DNA from: Trichuris trichiura
Lineage: Eukaryota; Nematoda; Enoplea; Trichinellida; Trichuridae
Assembly: GCA_037903355.1 (NCBI GenBank)
Contig: JBAJFE010000032.1
Span: forward strand, 124,001-188,000
DNA length: 64,000 nucleotides
Direction of reading: 5' to 3'
The notes under the pieces are model-generated. The model saw only the letters and a program-made list of their open reading frames with translations. It had not been told where the DNA came from and searched no databases. The translations under genes and the position numbers were made by a program. Shown here in pieces: positions 46,725 to 56,020 of the stretch (positions are counted from its first letter, which is position 1; every line of letters starts with the position of its first letter).

Positions 46725-48206
46725 GTATGTTGGCTGAATTGCGTTGTTTGGACGAAATTCGTAGGAAGTTCACTATCTCTTCTCACATATGAAGGTATGA
46801 TTGCGAAAATTGATGACCCCTCACGATAATCATCTGTAGGATGTCGAAGGGAAGCAACGTTTTGGAAAGTGCATTAAGAGAACGGTGGCGAATACGCGTT
46901 TTCTTCTAATGTCAATCTGCAGCGGCAACGCTTCTACGTTTAGTTATCGTTGGAATATGTCGTACATGACAACAACCGCATTGGGCAATTGTGAACGTCG
47001 CTGTATGCCCGGTTTCAACAGTCGGCAGTTTCTCTTTAAATGAAAGTTAAAGAAAAGTTCGAGGAAGACTTGACAATATCGCGCAAAGCTAGCGCGAGCA
47101 TGACCAAGTTAAATCCGTGGTCCTATTCATGCCCCTTTTTGCTAAGCCGTTCTTATCTTCCTTTGTTTACTGACGACTCATAAATGAGTAACTATCAACT
47201 GGTTATGAGTAAACCCCTTTCGTAAATTTTCCTCGGCAACGGCGTAACGGACAGGCTCGAAAAACTGGCGGTTTTCCATTAATTAAATCTGATTTCTTAT
47301 CAGAAACCAAGAATCAACTCAATTTTCGATTTAGGACAATTTGCGAAATCTAAAAGCATTGTGAACGAGCTGTTTTAAGGTTTCATTTTAAAGCGCTAAA
47401 TTTGCCCCGCTGCATTATGCCGTTGGCTTTGCTTTTACGTTTAATCGTGTCAATTTAAATTGGAGATAAAGAACTGTGAACCTACTCATCATCGATACTG
47501 TACATGGCATTAGAAAATTGCTGTTAGCCGGAAAAAAGCTGCGTTTTCTCTGCTGGCATGAAAAAAGCGGAAGCCTGCTAGTTTATTCGTCAAATCCAAA
47601 AGAACAACGTAATTAACGATTTAAGTATTACAGTAGGAACGCAGGTTAGGAAGATAAGGCAAAATTTGAACAATTTTATAGCTTACTGTCAGTGCGCAGG
47701 TTAAAACTATTAGTAACGCAATTCACCCGAAAAAATATTTTGTCACCACCATTTGGCAGTCGTTTGATTTTTTGATCGATATTGCTAACACTTTCTGGCG
47801 CAATGTGTGCGCAGCAGATTGTTCGAATTAGTTCGTTCGAAACCTTTCAGTTAGCAACGAAACAATAAAAAGAATACATACCGAAAGAAGGCTAATCGGC
47901 CAAACTAGTTCAGCGCATCGCACGCTTAAAAATGCGCCCATTGCGCGAATGTACTTAAAGGTTCATAGAAAGTACGCTTCAGATGCATCCGCAGCTTTAG
48001 GAAGACGAAAGTATGTGTAGACGACACAGCTTTATGGACTGTTTTGCTTAGCTCAGCGCAAGGACGCCATTGAGATAACGGCCGCTACAAAGTGCTGCGT
48101 GGAAGGATTACGTTGCTTTCAAACGTCTGAAATTTCGAAGACTGCGCCGCAGTGCTACTTTTGCTGCATTATTCTTCGCATTTCAAACGATTTAAATAAG
48201 TTAGTA
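46725..48206. other. Intergenic region, possible extra ZMYND11-like exon
   Basis: A frame at 46840-47043, after the acceptor-like CATCTGTAG, ends in a Cys/Trp-containing stretch (YRWNMSYM ... NCERRC) that weakly recalls a MYND finger with lost cysteines. The rest is AT-rich without a gene. Confidence 0.3.
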
Positions 48207-50536
48207 CAGTAGAACCTCCGTAAGTTGACCACCCAAGGGACCGGAGAAAACTGGTCAACATAGGAGGTGGTCAATATATTGGAACTGTGGGTATAACTGG
48301 CTCGGCTGAACAGATTAGCATCTGTATGCGTTTTATTCTATTGCAGAGCATCAATTGGAGGTCTATTAAACGGTGAGATGCATAAAAATAACACTGTAAA
48401 ATCATGCATAAGCTTTTTAGGGGCTACAATGCTTGCTGAAAAAGGTATCAATTCTAGTCTGGTGCTTCTTCTTACTGCAAACATAAGCACCAAGGGCGGT
48501 CTCCGCGATAGCTACCGCGCTCAGCATCTTTGGACATTTTTCAGCAGCAAAACACTTCAGCTGCGCTAACACGCGCCCGACGTCCTCTTCCTTCAGCTTC
48601 TGTACCATTTCCGTCTCATTTTCACTTTCCTCCTCTACGTCGTCTTCTGGGCTCAGTCCCGCTTCGGCTAGTATAGACTGAAAGATTGCTTGTGGGTCGG
48701 GTTCGGTAGAAGTGGCCAATTCATCATCCATTGAAACGAAATCTTCGAAGTTTACTCCTTCAATCTCTACTTCGGGAGTGGGACTATCAGGCCGGAGCTC
48801 GACATGATCCTCTTCGTCTCTGACGAATCCAGCTCTCCTGAAGCATTTCCGTATTGCCTCCGGTTGAACCTTATTCCAGGAAGAATTGATCCAAAGTACA
48901 GCGTCCAAAGCATTAATGGACGCAGCAATCGTAGTCGCTCCCGCAAATGAGCTGGTGTGTTCTGCTATGCCAACGATCCACCGCAGAAGCTGGGTCCGGT
49001 ATTTCGCCTTAAACGTCTTAATTACTCCTTGATCTAAAGGCTGGGTCTTTGAGGTAGTGTTTGGGGCAGGAATTTTAACGTGACATTTGTGAGGTCTTTC
49101 ACGTGGGGATGGCTCGGGCAGTTGTCTACTACCAATAAGATGGAACGTTTCATTCGCTTCATCTGTCCGTCGACACTTCTTACCCACTGTTCGAATATGG
49201 CGGCTGTCATCCAGGCGGATTTATTTGATCTCCAAGTGGCAGGGAGGTCATCAGGCTTCAAGTTCTTAAAAGCTCGGGGTTTCGTTGACTTACCAATGAC
49301 CAATGGCTTCAACTTCTCCCCAGTTGCGCTAGCGCAAAGAAGCACAGTGAAGCGTTCTTTGGAGAGCTTCCCGCTTTTGCATTTATCGCCTTTTAGTACA
49401 AGACTTCTATCAGGCATAGCTTTGAAGAACAAGCCGCATTCATCAGCATTGAATATGTCTTCTTCCTTAAAGCCACTGGCGAAATGACGAAATTTCAAGA
49501 TGAAGTCTTCCAAGACCTCGACGGGAACTTCGCTAGATTCGCCGCATAAGATTTTCTGAGAAATCTGATAACGGAGCTTGAACTTTGCCAGCCAACCGTT
49601 TGATGCTTGGAAACCTGTGAAACCGAATTCCACGGCGAATTTTCTAGCAATTTCCTGGATCATTGGGCCAGAGATGCGTGCATTAGCTGCTCTCATTTGC
49701 TTAAACCAATGTAACGCTGCTTCATTGACTTGGTCCAGGGAGGTTCTCCTTTTTCTTCGCTGCGCGTCTCCGCTTTCCTTCTCATATCTTTCCAAGTACT
49801 CACGTTTACGTCTCTGGATGTTGCCAACGGTAGTCTTGCTCACATGAAACCGTTCTGCTGTCTTCCTTTGACTGTTAGTTTCGAGAAAGCGGATAAGATC
49901 CACTTTTTCCTTCAGTGCCAACTCTCTGGATTCTTTCCGTTTGGTTATAATGCAAACTGCAACCAGCTTGGTAGCTACTACTGCGTCTATTACTGCGTAA
50001 GTCGGGCTATCTTTACTCGCGAAGACACGTTAAGGAAACCCGCCGCACAGCTATAGCAAAGCGAATGAATAGAGCTGAGCTCGACGCGAACGAGTTGAAG
50101 TAGGCTCGATTTGTCATATTTCCCTCAATGGGCGAATGCTGCCAACGCGTAGGTGGGAGCATATGTACTTGAGGAAACGCGCAAGCTGTGCCGGCGAGCA
50201 TAAAAGAAGCATCGTCAAAGCGACGGAATCGGTTCTGTAATCAGGAATCTCCAATGTAGGATAATGAAAAACTTCGCTACGTTGAGTAACAGCACAATTG
50301 AGGCAATGATGGTTAACAGCTGCTAGCGACCGACACAGAGCAAACTGAAGTGATCAAATTACAGAGTGCAAATTAGCATTGCGTGAATATACCAAGTCAC
50401 GGCTGAAGCGGTCAACTTCCCACTTACGGTGGTTGTCGACGTATAGAGCTTGTCCTTTCGCTTATTAACGTGCTGACCAACCAAGTGGTCAAAATTCGGT
50501 CAACTTAGGAGGTGGTCAACTTCGGAGGTTCTACTG
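48207..50536 (-). mobile_element. Tigger/pogo DNA transposon, copy 1 (inactive)
   Basis: A 2330-bp element bounded by inverted CAGTAGAACCTCCG termini and the TA target-site duplication (48205-48206 and 50537-50538). Subterminal regions repeat the heptamer GTTGACC (or GGTCAAC) many times on both sides, likely transposase-binding sites. It is almost identical to copy 2 at 53.0 kb. Its transposase gene is disrupted. Confidence 0.93.
48417..49935 (-). pseudogene. Tigger/pogo transposase, disrupted
   Basis: Same protein as the intact 510-aa copy at 53202-54734, with two lesions. The start codon reads ATA instead of ATG at about 49933-49935. One G is missing from a G run at about 49063-49066 (GGGG instead of GGGGG on the plus strand), shifting the frame after LTNVTLKFLP. 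The two parts (49034-49921 and 48417-49187) still encode the N-terminal HTH, the DDE residues and the C-terminal PIP-like motif. A few amino-acid differences from copy 2 (R/H, Q/E) indicate recent divergence. Confidence 0.92.
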
Positions 50537-50538
50537 TA

Positions 50539-51152
50539 TATTGATACTCAACTTTTTTAAATTCTGGTGCAGATCGCCCGGGTTAGTCTTGAGATTATTA
50601 AATGGTTTTGGTAAGAATTCCTTTAAGCTATGCGTGCGTGAGCTTTGGAATAAGCCATGTCATGAAGGTAATTCAACTATCGAAAAGGGACGCCTTGTAT
50701 GCTGCCGTCGGCCTGCAGCCTAACCAGTTTTAAGGTACGAGGGAAACGTTGACCGCAAAACAGCCCTTAGAACTCTTACGCGATCAATAGAAAAAAATGT
50801 GGAAGCACATGTCGGCAAAAATAAAAAAATCTCTTAAATTGATTCTTAATGAATAGCAAAATTTTTAAAAATTAGCGAAGCAAATTGCTTTTAAATGTTT
50901 GACGTCTCTGGAGAAGGAGAAATGTTCTATCGACTGAAACCGTTACTTGACGATGTAAAAAAATTTGGCTGTCAGATGTATATTTAATAACTCCAGTGGT
51001 GCAAAAGGCTTTGAAAATTTTAAAGCGCTAATGCTTTAAAACAAACAACTGTGGAAGCGGCGAACAAGATTAAAGTTATTCATTGCTCAATTTGAACTTG
51101 ATTTCCGACAAAGCGACAGTAATACAAAAGCCGTGTTAGGTTGGTGTGCGCG
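50539..51152. other. Upstream region of phosphatase gene
   Basis: About 600 bp between the end of Tigger copy 1 and the phosphatase ATG. AT-rich and presumably contains the promoter; nothing specific recognised. Confidence 0.4.
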
Positions 51153-52052
51153 ATGGGAAAGCAGTTTAATTTGGACAGTTGCCTTGAAAAAGCTAGTAAA
51201 GGCGAATTGCTAGATGAACCTGATTTACGAGCGGTCATCAAGTTGGCACAGGATGTTTTCTTGAACGAAGATACGGTTGTTAGACTGAACTCCCCTTTGA
51301 CCATTTGTGGTGACATCCATGGGCAATACTTTGACTTGGAAGAATTATTCAAGCTTGGAGGGCAAGTCCCAAACACTAGATATGTATTCTTGGGAGATTA
51401 CGTTGACCGCGGCCGACATAGCGTGCAGACAATCACCAGACTATTAACGTTGAAAGTTCGCTATCCCGAACAAATATTCTTGCTCCGGGGGAATCATGAA
51501 TGTCGTACAGTCTCATCGAGCTATGGATTTTACGACGAGTGTTTGCTTAAGTTTGGCAATCCACTGCTTTGGGAGTCTTGCTGCGATCTATTCCATTATA
51601 TGCCCATTGCGGCAGTTGTCGATGGTAGTTACTTCTGCGTACACGCGGGTATTTCACCCAACGTGCGAACCATCTCGGCTATGAATTCGTTGGATCGATT
51701 CTGTGAGATACCTCAAACTGGTGCATTTGCAGATCTCGTTTGGTCCGATCCGGAAGAGGTAAACGATTTTGAAGAGAGCCCTCGAGGTGCTGGTTGGCTA
51801 TTTGGTCGCGGCGCAGCTGAACGTTTTTTGCAAGATAACGGCATATCGATGATTTGCAGAGCTCATCAGGTCGTAATGGAGGGATACAAGTTCCTATGGG
51901 ACAACAAATTGGTCACTGTATGGTCAGCACCGAACTACTGCTACCGCTTTAGAAACTTGGCATCTATTTTTGAAGTCACCTCACCTGCTAATTATGAAGC
52001 AAAAACGTTCGGCCCGGCGAACCGTTCGTCCGAAGCAACTTGGGCTGCCTAA
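51153..52052 (+). CDS. PP2A/PP4/PP6-type Ser/Thr phosphatase catalytic subunit, one exon
   Basis: ATG at 51153 is the natural start (GKQFNLDSCLEKA); the frame runs to TAA, 299 aa, without introns. The PPP signature motifs are all present: GDIHGQ (metal binding), GDYVDRG, LRGNHE, the active-site HAG within CVHAGIS, and SAPNYCYR. Helix and loop wording (PRGAGWLFG, ICRAHQVVMEGYKF, LVTVWSAPNYCYR) places it with PP2A/PP4/PP6 rather than PP1. These enzymes hydrolyse phosphoserine/threonine. Two oddities: the conserved C-terminal ...YFL tail of PP2A/4/6, which is methylated and binds regulatory partners, is replaced by SSEATWAA; and the gene is intronless between two transposons, suggesting a retrocopy. 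Intact motifs suggest an active protein, perhaps with tissue-restricted (for example germline) expression. Confidence 0.88.
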   Translation: MGKQFNLDSCLEKASKGELLDEPDLRAVIKLAQDVFLNEDTVVRLNSPLTICGDIHGQYFDLEELFKLGGQVPNTRYVFLGDYVDRGRHSVQTITRLLTLKVRYPEQIFLLRGNHECRTVSSSYGFYDECLLKFGNPLLWESCCDLFHYMPIAAVVDGSYFCVHAGISPNVRTISAMNSLDRFCEIPQTGAFADLVWSDPEEVNDFEESPRGAGWLFGRGAAERFLQDNGISMICRAHQVVMEGYKFLWDNKLVTVWSAPNYCYRFRNLASIFEVTSPANYEAKTFGPANRSSEATWAA

Positions 52053-52991
52053 TTCCGTTGTTCCTGTCTATCAGGAAGAGAAGTCGTCGAATGGGTCAGG
52101 CGTAGACGCTTGTAAAGTGAAAGTGTGCACCTGTATCTGTAACAACGGTTCTTTTGGACGGTTTCGCCTTTGGTCTCTCAAGCTCACGTTACTTAACCCT
52201 TTCGTTTCCGCGAATTGATTAAAAAGAAGTGCAACTGACGCGGTGCAACAGTCTGTTCTATTTAGAATTCATTGTCAACCTTAACGGCCGAACAATTTCT
52301 TCCTTAGCCGTAGTTTGCTCCAATTTGCAATTGCGCAACGCGAAATGAGCCATTGCTTACTAATCGAACAAATTCTTTAAAACTAATGACGTTTGATCTT
52401 TATTATCAGAATACTGTAAATGGGAATTTTCGCTTACATTTTCTACTGTTATATGTACGAATTAGTAGCGGAATCGGGTAGAGCTTTGTTTTTTGCACAT
52501 TGCAATTGCTAACATTTAATTAAATAAACATTAATAGTAGGTTTTGTGGTCATGCGTGCTGCTGTCTATTTAAAAAATAATAATAATGACATTTAATAAT
52601 TACGGATTTTGTTAATGAAAAATAAAAAATTTGCTGCTTATTTATTGGCTGCTGGTGTCAGCTTAGGTCGGTACGGCAGTTCATACTGATAATTTGGCAA
52701 TTAGCACCTGCATTTTAGCTATTACTTTCATCAGCTTAACAGTCGTTGGTGAAGCATATTAGCAAGCACATGGTTAGGGTTTATTGTGACAATTTTATTC
52801 GAATATTAGTGCGCTGGCAATTGAATACATGTTTTAATCCTTGCGCTAACATTTCGCATTGCTCACCAGTGCTTTTCTTAAAAATGCGAAGTCCACTTTC
52901 GCATTTTAGAGCCTTATTTGCCAACTTAAACGCGCTGACTCATTTACCGTATTCTTAAATAGCCGTAAAAACAATGGTTTTCAAACAACTA
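52053..52991. other. Intergenic DNA between phosphatase gene and Tigger copy 2
   Basis: AT-rich, with AATAAA-like strings near 52.52 kb that could serve as polyadenylation signals. No gene supported. Confidence 0.4.
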
Positions 52992-55347
52992 CACTAGAAC
53001 CTCCGTAAGTTGACCACCCAAGGGACCGGAAAAAACTGGTCAACATAGGAGGTGGTCAATATATTGGAACTGTGCGGTATAACTGGCTCGGCTGAACAGA
53101 TTAGCATCTGTATGCGTTTATTCTATTGCAGAGCATCAATTGGAGGTCTATTAAACGGTGAGATGCATAAAAATAACACTGTAAAATCATGCATAAGCTT
53201 TTTAGGGGCTACACTGCTTGCTGAAAAAGGTATCAATTCTAGTCTGGTGCTTCTTCTTACTGCAAACATAAGCACCAAGGGCGGTCTCCGCGATAGCTAC
53301 CGCGCTCAGCATCTTTGGACATTTTTCAGCAGCAAAACACTTCAGCTGCGCTAACACGTGCCCGACGTCCTCTTCCTTCAGCTTCTGTACCATTTCCGTC
53401 TCATTTTCACTTTCCTCCTCTACGTCGTCTTCTGGGCTCAGTCCCGCTTCGGCTAGTATAGACTGAAAGATTGCTTGTGGGTCGGGTTCGGTAGAAGTGG
53501 CCAATTCATCATCCATTGAAACGAAATCTTCGAAGTTTACTCCTTCAATCTCTACTTCGGGAGTGGGACTATCAGGCCGGAGCTCGACATGATCCTCTTC
53601 GTCTCTGACGAATCCAGCTCTCCTGAAGCATTTCCGTATTGCCTCCGGTTGAACCTTATTCCAGGAAGAATTGATCCAAAGTACAGCGTCCAAAGCATTA
53701 ATGGACGCAGCAATCGTAGTCGCTCCCGCAAATGAGCTGGTGTGTTCTGCTATGCCAACGATCCACCGCAGAAGCTGGGTCCGGTATTTCGCCTTAAACG
53801 TCTTAATTACTCCTTGATCTAAAGGCTGCGTCTTTGAGGTAGTGTTTGGGGGCAGGAATTTTAACGTGACATTTGTGAGGTCTTTCACGTGGGGATGGCT
53901 CGGGCAGTTGTCTACTACCAATAAGATGGAACGTTTCATTCGCTTCATCTGTCCGTCGACACTTCTTACCCACTCTTCGAATATGGCGGCTGTCATCCAG
54001 GCGGATTTATTTGATCTCCAAGTGGCAGGGAGGTCATCAGGCTTCAAGTTCTTAAAAGCTCGGGGTTTCGTTGACTTACCAATGACCAATGGCTTCAACT
54101 TCTCCCCAGTTGCGCTAGCGCAAAGAAGCACAGTGAAGCGTTCTTTGGAGAGCTTCCCGCTTTTGCATTTATCGCCTTTTAGTACAAGACTTCTATCAGG
54201 CATAGCTTTGAAGAACAAGCCGCATTCATCAGCATTGAATATGTCTTCTTCCTTAAAGCCACTGGCGAAATGATGAAATTTCAAGATGAAGTCTTCCAAG
54301 ACCTCGACGGGAACTTCGCTAGATTCGCCGCATAAGATTTTCTGAGAAATCTGATAACGGAGCTTGAACTTTGCCAGCCAACCGTTTGATGCTTGGAAAC
54401 CTGTGAAACCGAATTCCACGGCGAATTTTCTAGCAATTTCCTGGATCATTGGGCCAGAGATGCGTGCATTAGCTGCTCTCATTTGCTTAAACCAATGTAA
54501 CGCTGCTTCATTGACTTGGTCCAGGGAGGTTCTCCTTTTTCTTCGCTGCGCGTCTCCGCTTTCCTTCTCATATCTTTCCAAGTACTCACGTTTACGTCTC
54601 TGGATGTTGCCAACGGTAGTCTTGCTCACATGAAACCGTTCTGCTGTCTTCCTTTGACTGTTAGTTTCGAGAAAGCGGATAAGATCCACTTTTTCCTTCA
54701 GTGCCAACTCTCTCGATTCTTTCCGTTTGGCCATAATGCAAACTGCAACCAGCTTGGTAGCTACTACTGCGTCTATTACTGCGTAAGTCGGGCTATCTTT
54801 ACTCGCGAAGACACGTTAAGGAAACCTGCCGCACACCTATAGCAAAGCGAATGAATAGAACTGAGCTCGACGCGAACGAGTTCAAGTAGGCTCGATTTGT
54901 CATATTTCCCTCAATGGGCGAATGCTGCCAACGCGTAGGTGGGAGCTTATGTACTTGAGGAAACGCGCAAGCTGTGCCGGCAAGCATAAAAGAAGCATCG
55001 TCAAAGCGACGGAATCGGTTCTGTAATCAGGAATCTCCAATGTAGGCTAATGAAAAACTTCGCTACGTTGAGTAACAGCACATTGAGGCAATGATGGTTA
55101 ACAGCTGCTAGCGACTGACACAGAGCAAACTGAAGTGGCCAATTTACAGAGTGCAAGTTAGCATTGCCATATACCACGTCACGGCTAAAGCGGTCAACTT
55201 CCCACTTACGGTGGTGGTCGACGTATAGAGGTTGTCCTTGCGCTTATTAACGTGCTGACCAACGTGCTGACCAACCAACTGGTCAAAATTCGGTCAACTT
55301 AGGAGGTGGTCGACATAGGGAGGTGGTCAACTTCGGAGGTTCTACTG
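52992..55347 (-). mobile_element. Tigger/pogo DNA transposon, copy 2 (transposase intact)
   Basis: A 2356-bp element with terminal inverted repeats CACTAGAACCTCCG (left; one base differs from copy 1) and CGGAGGTTCTACTG (right). The left flank is TA, but the right flank reads GA, so the target duplication has decayed on that side. The right subterminal region has a short tandem duplication (GTGCTGACCAAC repeated) and an extra GGTGGTCGACATA block compared with copy 1. Encodes a full-length transposase. Confidence 0.93.
53202..54734 (-). CDS. Tigger/pogo transposase, intact, 510 aa
   Basis: The ATG frame begins MAKRKESRELALKEK. Residues about 13-60 form the N-terminal helix-turn-helix (FLETNSQRKTAERFHVSKTTVG), followed by a CENP-B-type DNA-binding region. 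The DDE catalytic core shows the first Asp in FNADECGLFFKAMP, the second in LLVVDNCPSHPHV, and the third in NALDAVLWINSSW. An acidic C-terminal stretch (EVEIEGVNFEDF ... EEESENETE) is followed by QTRIDTFF near the end, a perfect PCNA-interacting PIP-box pattern (Q-x-x-I-x-x-F-F). The enzyme cuts and pastes the element at TA sites. It is the only complete transposase in the window and could act on the nearby defective copies. Confidence 0.95.
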   Translation of the reverse strand: MAKRKESRELALKEKVDLIRFLETNSQRKTAERFHVSKTTVGNIQRRKREYLERYEKESGDAQRRKRRTSLDQVNEAALHWFKQMRAANARISGPMIQEIARKFAVEFGFTGFQASNGWLAKFKLRYQISQKILCGESSEVPVEVLEDFILKFHHFASGFKEEDIFNADECGLFFKAMPDRSLVLKGDKCKSGKLSKERFTVLLCASATGEKLKPLVIGKSTKPRAFKNLKPDDLPATWRSNKSAWMTAAIFEEWVRSVDGQMKRMKRSILLVVDNCPSHPHVKDLTNVTLKFLPPNTTSKTQPLDQGVIKTFKAKYRTQLLRWIVGIAEHTSSFAGATTIAASINALDAVLWINSSWNKVQPEAIRKCFRRAGFVRDEEDHVELRPDSPTPEVEIEGVNFEDFVSMDDELATSTEPDPQAIFQSILAEAGLSPEDDVEEESENETEMVQKLKEEDVGHVLAQLKCFAAEKCPKMLSAVAIAETALGAYVCSKKKHQTRIDTFFSKQCSP

Positions 55348-56020
55348 GATCAATACGCTAACATATGGTGCGCTTAAGCTTTCGATATACATAATTTGCT
55401 TAACATGCCGTTTTCTCTACTCACTGACGAACAGACGCAAAGAGCGACTGGAAAAAAAAGACGCTCAAAAGCAGCGAAAAGGAAAAAAATCAGCGCATTT
55501 TGGTGACATTTACGCAACGTTAGGGAAGCGCGCCAATTAAAACGGGCAATTACAAAGTTTTAAGAAACGTGAGCATCACTATTTTGTAACGCGTCAGTCA
55601 GATTCCTTTTTTACACTGTTTTGACGCGAAAATGAGCATTTCAGCGCCAGAACGATCGCGCGGGTAATTTCCAAAAAAGCAGTTTGAACTTTTCGCATGA
55701 ATATAGTTTAAGTGTTCAGAACGTAATCAAAGCTACTAGAAAAACTATTAAGGGAACCGGTAGTCGAGTAAGCTCCTCTCGATTTTTGCGAATGCACAGC
55801 TAAGTAAATATGCAAATTTTGATCAAGAGAAGCCTAAGAAGGAATTTTAAACTATCAGCCAAAGCAAGACTAACGTTTCGCGCATAGTAGGAATGCAATG
55901 CGGAGGTCAACGCTGACAAATACGCTGCCAGCTGTGGTATTTTCAATTGAAGGAAAAAAGTACTAAGCCATCATTGGTAACGAAAAGCTCGTTTTGCCTT
56001 AGCGAGTAGCGCTTGGAATG
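55348..56020. other. Intergenic region downstream of DDB1-like gene
   Basis: AT-rich, no protein-like frame. Probably contains the 3' UTR of the minus-strand DDB1-like gene. Confidence 0.42.

Noticed and set aside
49080..50056. Plus-strand frames of 89-143 codons, repeated at 53842-54842
   Set aside because: They are antisense to the transposase and appear in both copies only because the element is duplicated.
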